From an uncultured Desulfovibrio sp. (GTDB lineage: Bacteria > Desulfobacterota > Desulfovibrionia > Desulfovibrionales > Desulfovibrionaceae): a stretch of DNA of 34,529 nucleotides. The DNA lies in assembly GCA_900553145.1 (NCBI GenBank), contig USCL01000004.1:1-34529 (forward strand), given 5' to 3'. Each line of letters begins with the position of its first letter. Position 1 is the first letter of the stretch. The notes under the pieces were generated by a model, which had not been told where the DNA came from, searched no databases, and was given only the letters and a program-made list of their open reading frames with translations. Both the position numbers and the translations under genes were made by a program. Positions 15,626-24,738 of this stretch are shown here, piece by piece.

Positions 15626-16262
15626 AATTTTCCGCCAAAAACTCCGGCAGCTCCTTCTCCATCTCCGCCAGCGCATTTCCGCGGTGACTGATGGCGTCCT
15701 TCTCGTCGGGAGTCAGCTGGGCATAGCTGCGGCCCTCCGAGTTGGGGCGCTTGTCCGTCTTGCCCACACCGCACTCGTCGGGGATGAAGAGCGGGTCGTA
15801 GCCGAAGCCGTAGTTCCCGGCCAGCCGCTCAAAGGCGACGCGGCCCGGGCATTCGCCCCGGCAGGTGAGGTGCTGGCCGGTGGGCAGGATGAAGCAGACC
15901 GCCGCCACGAACTTCGCGCCGCGCTGTCCCGCCGGGACGTCCTTCATGTTCTCGAGGAGCTTGTCGTTGTTGGCCTCGTCGTCGCCGTGGTGGCCGCAGT
16001 AGCGGGCGCTGTAGACGCCGGGAGCGCCGTCCAGCGCGTCCACGCAGAGGCCGGAATCGTCGGCGATGGTGGGCAGGCCGCTGGCCTTGCAGATGGTCTC
16101 GGCCTTGATGAGGGCATTGGCCTCAAAGGTAGTGCCGGTCTCATCCGGCTCGATGGTGATGCCAAGCTCTTTCTGGCTGACCACTTCGTGGCCCTGAGCC
16201 TCGAGGATGCGCCGCAGCTCGCGGAGCTTTCCGGCGTTGCCGGTGGCTGCACAAATCTTCAT
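15624..16262 (-). CDS. rdgB: XTP/dITP diphosphatase (Ham1/RdgB)
   Basis: A 212-residue nucleotide-pool sanitiser that hydrolyses ITP, dITP and XTP to monophosphates. Conserved segments are ICAATGNAGKLRELRRIL (3-20), TTFEANALIKA (44-54), ADDSGLCVDALDGAPGVYSARY (67-88) and FGYDPLFIPDE. I chose ATG at 16262, preceded by AAGGAGCG; the ORF could be extended 8 codons upstream to 16286, but that would overlap the end of ftsY. The TAA stop overlaps the end of the repeat at 15496-15625. Confidence 0.95.
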   Translation of the reverse strand: MKICAATGNAGKLRELRRILEAQGHEVVSQKELGITIEPDETGTTFEANALIKAETICKASGLPTIADDSGLCVDALDGAPGVYSARYCGHHGDDEANNDKLLENMKDVPAGQRGAKFVAAVCFILPTGQHLTCRGECPGRVAFERLAGNYGFGYDPLFIPDECGVGKTDKRPNSEGRSYAQLTPDEKDAISHRGNALAEMEKELPEFLAEN

Positions 16263-16273
16263 AAGATCGCTCC

Positions 16274-17065
16274 TTAATGCTTCCATCCCGTGCGGGGGAT
16301 GAGCTCTTCCACAAAGCCCTCCGGGGTGAAGGGGATGAGGTCGTCGATGCCCTCGCCCACGCCGATGAACCGCACCGGCAGACCGAGGCGCTGCTTGACG
16401 GCCACCACGCAGCCGCCCTTGGCCGTGCCGTCGAGCTTGGTCAGGATGATGCCGGTGGCGTCAGCAGCCTTGCAGAATTCCTTCGCCTGGCTGATGGCGT
16501 TCTGGCCCGTGATGGCGTCCAGCACCAGCAGGGTCTCGAGGCTGGCTTCGGGAGCGGCCTTCCTGACACTGCGGCTGATCTTGGACAGCTCGCTCATCAG
16601 GTTCGACTTGTTGTGGAGACGTCCGGCCGTATCGGCGATGACCATGTCATAGCCCCGGGCGGTGGCAGACTTCACGGTGTCGAAGATGACGGCGGCGGGG
16701 TCTGCGCCCTCGCCGGCCTTGACGATCGGCACACCGGCGCGGCCCGCCCAGATCTCCAGCTGCTCGCTGGCAGCGGCGCGGAAGGTGTCGCCTGCGGCCA
16801 GCATGACCTTTTTGCCCTGACGGGTGTAGTAGTCGGCCAGCTTTGCGATGCTGGTGGTCTTGCCCACGCCGTTGACGCCGATGACGAGGATGACGGCGGG
16901 ATGGCCGTCCAGCGCCATTTCGGTCTCCGGGCGCATCTCGTCGGCGATGATGTCGCGCAGAGCGTCAGCCGCCTGTTCGCCGGTCTTGAGGCCCTTTTCC
17001 TGCACGCGGTCGCGGAGGGCGTCCACCAGCTTCATGGCGACGTCGCCGCCCACGTCGGCGAGGAT
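16274..17065 (-). CDS. ftsY: Signal recognition particle receptor FtsY (5' end missing)
   Basis: This encodes the C-terminal ~260 residues of FtsY, the SRP receptor GTPase at the membrane. It runs from the middle of the N domain (ADVGGDVAMKLVDALRDRVQEKG) through the G domain: P-loop GVNGVGKTT, DTFRAAASEQLE, DTAGRLHNKSNLMSEL, TKLDGTAKGG, and the C-terminal FIGVGEGIDDLIPF. The N-terminal helices and any A domain are absent. Reading upstream, the frame continues without a break into a PEP synthase. The stop lies 11 bp before the rdgB start, so the 3' context (ftsY-rdgB-yhbY) belongs to the left, Clostridia-type genome. The truncation is most likely an assembly artefact. Confidence 0.9.
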   Translation of the reverse strand: MLADVGGDVAMKLVDALRDRVQEKGLKTGEQAADALRDIIADEMRPETEMALDGHPAVILVIGVNGVGKTTSIAKLADYYTRQGKKVMLAAGDTFRAAASEQLEIWAGRAGVPIVKAGEGADPAAVIFDTVKSATARGYDMVIADTAGRLHNKSNLMSELSKISRSVRKAAPEASLETLLVLDAITGQNAISQAKEFCKAADATGIILTKLDGTAKGGCVVAVKQRLGLPVRFIGVGEGIDDLIPFTPEGFVEELIPRTGWKH

Positions 17066-17066
17066 G
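17045..17066. other. Probable chimeric junction between two genomes
   Basis: On the reverse strand these bases encode ILADVGG (residues 515-521 of the fused frame). Upstream residues (TDPDMVPGMRVASA) are the PEP synthase phosphohistidine domain, normally followed by VGGMTCHAA. Downstream residues (DVAMKLVDALRDRV) are FtsY. Both families have a DVGG stretch here, so shared bases could have joined two contigs. The family break is seen; the cause is inferred. Confidence 0.85.
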
Positions 17067-18607
17067 GCGGAAGCCACGCGCATGCCGGGGACCATATCAG
17101 GGTCGGTACGTTCGGCGGCGAGGATTTCGCCCTTGCCCACGCGGTTCAGTTCCAGCGCGGAGCGGAGAAAACGGACCTTGCCCTGACCTGCGCCGCGGGA
17201 GGCCCCGTTGCCGGTCAGCAGCACTTCAGCGGACGCGGCGGCCTTGGGCTCCACTTCGCGGCGGCGCATGAAGATGGTGTGGGGATGCAGGGCGAGTTCT
17301 TCGTTCCAGCGGGTTTCGGGACGCGCCTGCACGAACCACAGCATGCCCTTGGAGTCGATGCAGAACTCGGTGTCCATGATCATGCCGTCGTAGGCCTTGC
17401 TCACGGCGCGCACGCCCTTGGCGACCTGTTCGGCCTGCGTGGGGGTCAGGGCCCAGAGCATGCACTCGCGTTCCGGCACGGGCACTTCCTTGGTGCCGCC
17501 CTTCTCGTCGTAGACGATCTTCATGGTTTTGCTGCCCATGAAGCGGATCACGACTTCGCTGCCGTCGTCCTTCTGGTAGACATACAGTTTGTCGGGCGTC
17601 ACGCGGCCGCCCACCACGGCTTCACCGAGGCCGTAGCTGGTGTCGATGCTGACGAGATCCTTGCGGACGGTCCCGCGGCAACCCGTGGCGGTGTCGGCGC
17701 TGAACGCCGTACCAGACACCACCGGATTGATCATGCGCATGATGCACACGGAAAGGGACGTGTTCTCGATGGACCATTCCTTCTTCGCCTGCGCGGCGAG
17801 TTCTTCCTGGCCCGTGGTTTCGGACTGGGTCAGGGCGTCGAGGATGGCTTCGCGGCGGTAAATCATGGAGCGCAGGTTGTAGGCCGAGGCGCAGTCCCAC
17901 AGGTAGGCGGTCGCCACGGCGTCGTCGCCGACCATGTTCAGGAAGGTGTCCTGAAGGCCCGCGAAGGCCTTCTTGCGGGAGTCTTCGCCGGCGGCGGAGG
18001 AGCGCACGGCCACGGGCACGTCGCTCTCCTGCGCTTCGGCGCAGATGTCGCGGTAGGCGGAACGGACGGCCTTGTCGACGCGTTCGGGCAGGGGGCAGGA
18101 CAGGATGGCGGCCTGCACCATGACGGAGCGTTTGCGCAGCTGGTCGATGCCTTCCTGCGAAGAGGCGAAGCCGTCGACCACGTTGTTGACGAACGTGCGC
18201 AGGCGGATGTGCGGCAGGCCCGGGTCGGCTTCGGAAGCCTTGCGGATCTCGGCGGCGACGGAGCGCACGAATTTGGGCAGGAACTCGTGATCCTTGGTGA
18301 CTTCGGGGGAAGTCCAGTCAATGCGGTTATAAGCTTCGTCGACCATGGAACGGATCAGCGCCGCGCACACCTTGCACTCGTCGAGCACGATGTGGAACGC
18401 CACGGACGAAATGGCGCGGAACTGAGGAATGCGGACGCCTTCAACGCGGCTGATCAGGGCCGTGTTGTAGTTCTTGCCACCCACCAGCAGTTCGGCGTCT
18501 TCGCCGATCCGCACGATGTCCGCGCCGGTCAGAACCAAGCGCTTGAGAAGATCTTCCACCGGAACCTCGTCTTGTCGGTTTTTGGTTGCGGAAGGAGTTT
18601 TCGTCAT
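17045..18607 (-). CDS. ppsA: Phosphoenolpyruvate synthase (3' end missing)
   Basis: The first ~520 residues of a PEP synthase-type enzyme (pyruvate + ATP to PEP + AMP + phosphate). Features are VPVAVRSSAAGEDSRKKAFAGLQDTFLN (PEP-synthase/PPDK ATP-grasp motif), INPVVSGTAFSADTATGCRGT, SYGLGEAVVGGRVTPDK and FVQARPETRW, then the start of the mobile phosphohistidine domain (GKGEILAAERTDPDMVPGMRVASA). The catalytic TCHAA histidine and the whole C-terminal PEP-utilising domain are absent because the frame switches to FtsY. An N-terminal stretch of ~190 residues precedes the VRSS motif. ATG 18607 has GGGAGG upstream. It follows pyc by 44 bp; with pyc it would feed gluconeogenesis from pyruvate. Confidence 0.88.
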
Positions 18608-18651
18608 GAGGATTGCCTCCCAGGCTCTCTCTTCGTATCGGTTGATGTCCC

Positions 18652-21600
18652 TTAGATCCGGCTAAGCCGTTCCCCGCAGTAGGGACAGAACTCGATGTCG
18701 TTCATGGGCAACGGACGGCTGCACGCTTCATTGGTGCAGATACGCGGAACCGGCCCCAGCTCCACGATGAGCTCACCTTCGCGGACCGTTTCCATCTTTC
18801 TGGTTTCCTTGTAGTCGGCGGTCTTGAGCACGCGCTTGACGATGCCGGCCACAGGGGCCAGAACGGCCTTTTCCTGCTTCATGATGGACACGTTGAACAG
18901 TTCTTCGCCTTCTTCGACGATGTCGCCGGGGTGGACGTACATCACCCAGAGGTCGCCGTTGCTCGGCGCGCCGACCTGATACTTGTCCGCAGGATCGGCC
19001 ATCACCGCGCCGCTGGCTCCGCCGTTCTTGGGCGGGGCGACTTTGATGAGCTGGCTGAAGATTTCCGAGTCAAGCACGAAACGGACCATGGATTCGCCCG
19101 CATCGTTGGCCGGGGACATGCTCACCAGCAGGAACTGGTGCGGTTTTCCGGCCGTATCCACAAAGTTGATTTCCTCGCCTACGGCGCAGCCCTCGAACCA
19201 GACGGGCAGCGGCAGGCGGTTGGGATCGCCGTACTTGGCGCGGAACTGGACCGTCTTCACGGCATCGCCGGGATGGTTCAGGTACATGACCATTTCTTCT
19301 TCCGTGGGGTCGCGCTTGATGATATCGCGGAAGGCCTTGCGTTCGGCCTCGATATCCATGTCAACCAGCTTTTCCAGCGGGGAATGCGTGGTCCGGTCGG
19401 CTATGGCCTGCTTCCAGGCGTTGCCGAACGCGCTCTCGTACACCCAATCCGGCGGGAAGCCCAGCGGCAGCTTGCCGAATTTGCCCAAAAGGAGGTTGCG
19501 GAACGCGTCGTTGCAGTCCTGATAGAGGGCAAGGCGGGCCGCGCGGGTGCCTTCGCTGAGTTCGGCTTCGTCGGGCACGTCGTTGACGCGATCAAGCACG
19601 CCGAGCAGGTATTTGACCTCTTCTTCGCCGCCGCGCTTGTACGCGCCGGTCACGGCGAGGAAGGCGGTGTTCCACGTGATCTGGGAACCGGGCGTCACGT
19701 CGTGGTAACGGACGATTTTTCGGGTCCCGGCAAGGAACTTGAGCATGTAGGGCAGCAGGTGGATGTAGCCCTGCTTGAGCGCGCCTTCCTGCGACGAGGA
19801 CGTCGCGCCGCCGGGCATGGCGTGCCCGGTCACGTCGTTGTCGATGCCCTGGAAGTACGGGGCGCAATAACGGTCGTAATAGGGGATGACCTGCTTGAGC
19901 ACGAAGTTGGCGTCGCGGACCATATCCTTGTTCAGGGCGGTCTCGAGGCCGAGTTCGCCTTCCATGTACGAGGCCGTGGCAAGGGTGTCGCCCTGGCCGT
20001 AGCTGCGGACGCACGCGCCGAGGTTCGTATCCACGATCTGGACGCCGGCCTTGGCCGCCGCGCCCACGGAGGGGACGAACAGGCCGTCGGTCATGTGGCG
20101 GTGGTAGTGGAGCACGAGCTCGGGCCACCGTTTGCGCAACGCCGTCACCACTTCGGTCATGAAGCGGGGCGGGCACACGCCGGCCATGTCCTTGAGGCCG
20201 AGGATGATGTGGCGGGAGACTTCCTTTTCGCTCATGCCGGCCACGTCGCCGCACACGTTGAGGACGGTTTCGGCCACGCCGAGATAGTGGTCCACGGAGA
20301 AGCCCTTGGCCCACGACATGGAGATGGCGGGCTCGAAGACCACGTCCTTGCGGTTCAACGCGACTTCGGCGAAGGGGCGCATGTTGTCGATGTGGTTCAG
20401 GAAGTCGAAGCAGCGGATGATCTGGTAATTGTCGCAGATCATTTCGCCGGTCAGGCGCATGAGGTTCTTGGGCTGCGGGCTGTAGCCGAGCACGTTGGTC
20501 GAGCGGATCAGGATCTGCTTGAGGGTCTTGGGGGCGAACTTGTTCCATTCCTTCGCTTCGGTGAAGGGATAGGTCATGTTCGCCATCATGGCGACGTGGA
20601 AGTGCGCGCCGCCGCCGTTCTCAAGGGAAAAGAAGCCGCAATTGTCCAGATAGGGGCCCACGAGGCGGTCTTCGGCAAGGCGGAAGCGGTTGCCGCTGTT
20701 GGACTGGGTGCTGTCGCGGGTCGTCGTGTCGGTGAAGTGGACGCGCCCGCTGCCGCGGACGTAGTCGAGCAGGGCCACGCGGTCGCCGTGCGGGTAGGGA
20801 GAGGGCTCCTTGCGTACCTTGGAAGGGATGGACGGGAGCACCACGTCCTGACGCGGCAGGCGGGGCGTGGTGTGGGAGCGGTATTCGCCGAGCTGGACGA
20901 AGGGGTTGTAGCCCTTGGCCGAGATTTCCGCGATGAGCTTGGCGAGGCGTTCGCTTTCCGGCGCGAGGTCGGCGTACATCATGAGTTCGGGCGCGGACGG
21001 GATGAAGCCCGTGTCGAACATGCCCGCCCGGAAGGCCGGGTGCTTGAGGACCTGGCGGAAGAAGGGGATCGTGGTCTTCACGCCGCCGACCATGTATTCG
21101 GTCAGGGCGCGATCCATGATGCCGAGCACTTTCTGCCAGTCGCGGCCGTAGGCGATGAGGAGCGACCCGGCGGAGTCGTAGTTCGGGGGGAACTCGTACC
21201 CGGCGGAAAGGTTGGAGTCGATGCGCACGCCGGGGCCGCCGGGCGACACGTAGCGCGTGATCAGGCCGGAGTTCGGGGCGAAGTTGTCCTGCGGGTCCTC
21301 GCAGTTGATGCGGACCTGCATGGCGAAGTGGGACGGCTTGGTGTTCTCTTCGGTCAGGCGCAGCTTCGCGCCGAAGGCCACGGCGATCTGTTCCTCGACG
21401 AGGTCGACGCCATACCGGCTTTCGGTGATGCCGTGTTCCACCTGAAGGCGGGTATTCACTTCAATGAGGTAGGGCTCGCCCTGCGGGGTGACGAGGAATT
21501 CCACCGTGGCGAGGGAGAAATAGCCAACCTCGCGGACCAGCATGCGGGAGTATTCCTTGAGGCGTTCGCGCAGCTCGGGCGTGATGCCCGACCACGGGGA

Positions 21601-22362
21601 CGGGGTGATTTCCACGAGCTTCTGGTGGTTGCGCTGCACGGAGCAGTCGCGTTCGTCGAAGGCGAACACGTTGCCGTGCTGGTCGGCGATGACCTGTATT
21701 TCGATGTGGCGCACCGATTCAAGGTACTTTTCCACGTACAGGCGCGGGTTGCCGAAGGACGCCTGCGCCATGGCGGAGGCCTTAAAAAAGGCATCTTCCA
21801 GTTCGCTTTTCTCACGAACGAGGAAAATGCCGCGACCGCCGCCACCGCCCTCAGCCTTGAGCATGATGGGGAGCGTGATTTCGTCGACGACCTTGCGTGC
21901 CATAGGAACGTCGACCGCGCCTTCCGAGCCGGGGACCACGGGGATGCCCAGCCGCTTGGCGATCTTGCGGACCTGCACCTTGTTGCCGAGCAGGTTCATG
22001 GAGTCGGCCTTGGAGCCGATGAAGGTGATGCCCGCCTCTTCGCATTTCTGGGGGAAACGCTCGTCTTCCGACGCGAAGCCCCAGCCGGGATGGATGGCGA
22101 TGATACCGCGCTGCTTCGCCTTGGCGATAATGAGATCGAGATCAAGGTACGCGCGGGGATCGGAGCCGAGCAGGAGCAGTTCCTGCGCGGACGAAGCCGC
22201 CGGCGCGGCCTTGTCGATGTCGGTGGCGGTCATTACGGGCACTGCGGCGAAGCGCTCCCGGATGGCCCGGCAAATTCGACGTGCCGGAATGCCCCGGTTG
22301 GCTACGAGTATGGGCTTGCCCCGAACTTCGTCCAGTACCTGTTCAAACGTCTTGGCGGCCAT
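18652..22362 (-). CDS. pyc: Pyruvate carboxylase with C-terminal zinc ribbon
   Basis: A 1236-residue single-chain biotin enzyme making oxaloacetate from pyruvate and bicarbonate. Biotin carboxylase covers about 15-470 (KAEGGGGGRGIF 169-180; EVNTRLQVEH 301-310). The carboxyltransferase barrel starts near 540 (DTTTRD 545-550, ENGGGAHFHVAMM, LKDMAG 723-728, HYHRHMTDG 752-760). The biotin carrier domain is near 1120-1205 with acceptor K1162 in IMKQEK, where most carriers have AMKM. The chain ends in a four-cysteine ribbon (C1209, C1214, C1226, C1229) that I do not associate with ordinary pyruvate carboxylases. The His cluster reads HRHMTDG rather than HTHDTSG. It lies between birA and ppsA on one strand. 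Confidence 0.93.
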   Translation of the reverse strand: MAAKTFEQVLDEVRGKPILVANRGIPARRICRAIRERFAAVPVMTATDIDKAAPAASSAQELLLLGSDPRAYLDLDLIIAKAKQRGIIAIHPGWGFASEDERFPQKCEEAGITFIGSKADSMNLLGNKVQVRKIAKRLGIPVVPGSEGAVDVPMARKVVDEITLPIMLKAEGGGGGRGIFLVREKSELEDAFFKASAMAQASFGNPRLYVEKYLESVRHIEIQVIADQHGNVFAFDERDCSVQRNHQKLVEITPSPWSGITPELRERLKEYSRMLVREVGYFSLATVEFLVTPQGEPYLIEVNTRLQVEHGITESRYGVDLVEEQIAVAFGAKLRLTEENTKPSHFAMQVRINCEDPQDNFAPNSGLITRYVSPGGPGVRIDSNLSAGYEFPPNYDSAGSLLIAYGRDWQKVLGIMDRALTEYMVGGVKTTIPFFRQVLKHPAFRAGMFDTGFIPSAPELMMYADLAPESERLAKLIAEISAKGYNPFVQLGEYRSHTTPRLPRQDVVLPSIPSKVRKEPSPYPHGDRVALLDYVRGSGRVHFTDTTTRDSTQSNSGNRFRLAEDRLVGPYLDNCGFFSLENGGGAHFHVAMMANMTYPFTEAKEWNKFAPKTLKQILIRSTNVLGYSPQPKNLMRLTGEMICDNYQIIRCFDFLNHIDNMRPFAEVALNRKDVVFEPAISMSWAKGFSVDHYLGVAETVLNVCGDVAGMSEKEVSRHIILGLKDMAGVCPPRFMTEVVTALRKRWPELVLHYHRHMTDGLFVPSVGAAAKAGVQIVDTNLGACVRSYGQGDTLATASYMEGELGLETALNKDMVRDANFVLKQVIPYYDRYCAPYFQGIDNDVTGHAMPGGATSSSQEGALKQGYIHLLPYMLKFLAGTRKIVRYHDVTPGSQITWNTAFLAVTGAYKRGGEEEVKYLLGVLDRVNDVPDEAELSEGTRAARLALYQDCNDAFRNLLLGKFGKLPLGFPPDWVYESAFGNAWKQAIADRTTHSPLEKLVDMDIEAERKAFRDIIKRDPTEEEMVMYLNHPGDAVKTVQFRAKYGDPNRLPLPVWFEGCAVGEEINFVDTAGKPHQFLLVSMSPANDAGESMVRFVLDSEIFSQLIKVAPPKNGGASGAVMADPADKYQVGAPSNGDLWVMYVHPGDIVEEGEELFNVSIMKQEKAVLAPVAGIVKRVLKTADYKETRKMETVREGELIVELGPVPRICTNEACSRPLPMNDIEFCPYCGERLSRI

Positions 22363-22511
22363 GCTTTCAACCTTTTCAATAAAGAAATGTTTAGACCCGG
22401 CGGGAGCCGGTCCTGTTCAGGAATCACCCCGAAACGGCATCGGGGACACCTGTGATCCGCCTCCGCATCGCTGCGGGAGGCCATTCCCGGCGCCGCGCAT
22501 GGCGCTTCGCG

Positions 22512-23576
22512 TCACGGCTGCATGGGAGGGCGGTCCAACTGAAGGCTCCCGGAAAGGAAACTGTCCGTTCCCTTACGATTTCGCAGGCGCAAACCGCCGA
22601 AATCGTCCAGCCCTTCAAGAACGCCCGCGTGGCGTTCCTGTTCGTCGGGGCCGTCCGTCAGAAGAACCGTTTGCCCGAGGAAGGCGAGGTGGCGTTCAGC
22701 AAGTGAACGCCATGCGTTTTTCCCCTTGGCGTCAATCTCTTCGACATAACAGAAAAAGATACGGCTCACAAGTCGCATCCACAGTCCCGTAACGGAAAGC
22801 GGGGAGGCGTCGGATTTTGTTACAGAAGAAAGGAGCCCGGCCGGAACGGCGCGCTGCGCCCGCATGAGCCCGGCGGGAGGCGCGGACACGAGGTTCAGGC
22901 CGATCCCGGCTACGAGGAGGTTTTCGGCGGGCGCGCCCGCGCGCCGGGGCAGGGGGCGTTCCTCCAGCAGGATGCCGCCGACCTTGCTCCAGCCGGGGCC
23001 TTCCTCCCGTTCCTCACGCCGCAGCAGGTCGTTGGGCCATTTCATATGGACGGCGAAGCCCATGCGGGTGAGCGCCTCCGCGATGATCCCGCCCATGGCC
23101 GGGGCCGCGGCCGTGCCCGTGAACGGATGGATCTCCGGCAGGCGGATCGCCGCGTAGACGTTGCCTTCGGGCGAAACCCAGTTCCGCCCGAGCTGCCCCC
23201 GGCCGCTGCGCTGGCTCAAGGCGAGCACGCTTCCCCAGACGGGAAGCTGCCCGTTCGCCGCGAGGGCCCGGGCGACATCCATACTTGAAGTGGCGGGGCC
23301 GCACAGATACACTGGCGCGGGCACGCTGGCCGTTTCCGCCTCTTCCTCCGCAGAGGACGCGGGCACGACGAAGAATTGTTCGAGGTACGGACAGGCCGCG
23401 TCCGAGCGCGGCGCGGCAAGCGCCGCATCGGGAAGCCCGAGCCAGAGGGCCGAGCGGGCCGCATGATCAGCCGGGAACGGAGCGGCGAGGCTGTCGTGCG
23501 GGGGGCGTTCGGAAGGGACGCCCTCGTGCAGGAGCCGCACCGTACCGTTGAGACGAAAAGTGGAGTTGTGTGTCAT
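22512..23576 (-). CDS. birA: Biotin--[acetyl-CoA-carboxylase] ligase
   Basis: A 354-residue biotin protein ligase without a recognisable DNA-binding domain. The ligase core holds SQRSGRGQLGRNWVSPEGN (biotinyl-AMP loop), HMKWPNDLL and KVGGILLEERPL, followed by AGIGLNL. About 90 residues with no clear motif precede the core. The ATG at 23576 shares bases with the start of the divergent gene (CATG) and has no clear ribosome binding site, so the true start may be further inside. It stands 149 bp upstream of pyc, whose carrier lysine is the obvious substrate. Confidence 0.88.
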   Translation of the reverse strand: MTHNSTFRLNGTVRLLHEGVPSERPPHDSLAAPFPADHAARSALWLGLPDAALAAPRSDAACPYLEQFFVVPASSAEEEAETASVPAPVYLCGPATSSMDVARALAANGQLPVWGSVLALSQRSGRGQLGRNWVSPEGNVYAAIRLPEIHPFTGTAAAPAMGGIIAEALTRMGFAVHMKWPNDLLRREEREEGPGWSKVGGILLEERPLPRRAGAPAENLLVAGIGLNLVSAPPAGLMRAQRAVPAGLLSSVTKSDASPLSVTGLWMRLVSRIFFCYVEEIDAKGKNAWRSLAERHLAFLGQTVLLTDGPDEQERHAGVLEGLDDFGGLRLRNRKGTDSFLSGSLQLDRPPMQP

Positions 23577-24738
23577 GGCAATCGAAAACTGGCCGGAAAC
23601 GGGCCGGATACCGGTCTATCTGGTGGGTGGGGCCGTACGGGACCGCCTGCTCGGGCGGACGCCGCGTGAATATGATTTCGCGTTTGACGCGGACGAAGCC
23701 ACGTTTCTACAGCGGAATCCCGAGGCCCGCAAGGTCGGGAAGAGCGTTTCGGTCTTTTTGCTGCATGGCCGCGAGTTTATGCCGCTTGCGGGCACGCTGG
23801 AAACGGACATGCGCCGCCGTGACCTGACCATCAACGCGCTGGCCGAAGATCGGGACGGCAACCTCTACGGCCACCCCGATGCGCTTTCGGATCTGCGGGA
23901 GGGCATCCTGCGGCCCGCCTCGCCGACGAGTTTCCGGGACGAGCCCGTGCGCGTGTTCCGGCTGGCCCGCATGGCTTGCGAGCTGCCGTCGTTCGCTGTC
24001 CACCCCGAAGCCGTGGAGCAGATGCGTTCCGTGGCGGGGGAGGGGATTCTTGAGCGCGTCCCCGCCGAGCGGATCGGGCGTGAACTCATGAAGGCGCTGG
24101 CTTCGCCGAAGCCGTCGCGCTGGCTGTCCGTGCTGGCGGAAGGTCGCTGCCTGTCCCCGTGGTTCCGGGAACTGGAAACGTCCATGAACATCCCGGCGGG
24201 GCCCGTCGCCTACCATTCGGGCTCGGTGATGGAGCATCTTATGGATGTGATGGACGCGGTGGCGGGCGATCCTTTGTGCGTCTGGATGTCCCTGTGCCAT
24301 GATCTCGGCAAGATCGGCACGGACCCGGCCCTGTTGCCGCACCACTACGGCCACGAACTGCGCGGGGCCGAGCCCGCGGAACGCCTTGCCCAGCGTTTTG
24401 CGTTGCCGACGCGTTACGTTGCCGCAGGCGTGCTGTCGTCGCAACTGCATATGAAGGCCGGTATTTATGAAATGCTGCGGGCCGGGACCCGTTGCGATCT
24501 GCTGATGCAGGTTCACAATTCAGGGCTGGACGAACCGTTTTGGAAACTGGCCGAGGCCGACAGCGGGCGTTTGCTGCGCCCTGTCGCCAGCGACGACCTT
24601 GCGGTGCTGCTCGGGGTTTCGTTGCCCCCGGAATGGCGGAACCGGGGCAAGGAATCCGGCAAGCGGCTCCGGGCAATGCGCTGCCAAGCCCTCGCCATGC
24701 ATATGGCGAAGCGCAAGCGGGAGAACGCCGATGGCTGA
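23575..24738 (+). CDS. tRNA nucleotidyltransferase/poly(A) polymerase family protein with HD domain
   Basis: A 387-residue class II nucleotidyltransferase-type protein. The head reads PVYLVGGAVRDRLLGRTPREYDFAF (14-37) and RRDLTINALAEDRDGNLYGH (81-100), followed by FRDEPVRVFRLARMA. A C-terminal HD region has YHSGSVMEHLMDVMDA and SLCHDLGKIG. It probably adds CCA or A residues to RNA 3' ends. The catalytic DxD looks like E32-Y-D34, so the first Asp is a Glu. ATG 23575 follows GGAG at 23562-23565; a start 27 bp upstream lacks support. The end overlaps the ASKHA gene by 8 bp. Confidence 0.86.
   Translation: MAIENWPETGRIPVYLVGGAVRDRLLGRTPREYDFAFDADEATFLQRNPEARKVGKSVSVFLLHGREFMPLAGTLETDMRRRDLTINALAEDRDGNLYGHPDALSDLREGILRPASPTSFRDEPVRVFRLARMACELPSFAVHPEAVEQMRSVAGEGILERVPAERIGRELMKALASPKPSRWLSVLAEGRCLSPWFRELETSMNIPAGPVAYHSGSVMEHLMDVMDAVAGDPLCVWMSLCHDLGKIGTDPALLPHHYGHELRGAEPAERLAQRFALPTRYVAAGVLSSQLHMKAGIYEMLRAGTRCDLLMQVHNSGLDEPFWKLAEADSGRLLRPVASDDLAVLLGVSLPPEWRNRGKESGKRLRAMRCQALAMHMAKRKRENADG

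Noticed and set aside
16274..18607. A genuine new two-domain PEP synthase-FtsY enzyme
   Set aside because: The PEP synthase lacks its catalytic histidine and C-terminal domain, FtsY lacks its N-terminal part, and the flanking genes belong to different phyla. A chimeric join is the simpler explanation.
18931..22455. 1174-codon forward-strand open frame opposite pyc
   Set aside because: It is a GC-rich shadow of pyc with no recognisable domain, and pyc on the other strand is fully conserved.
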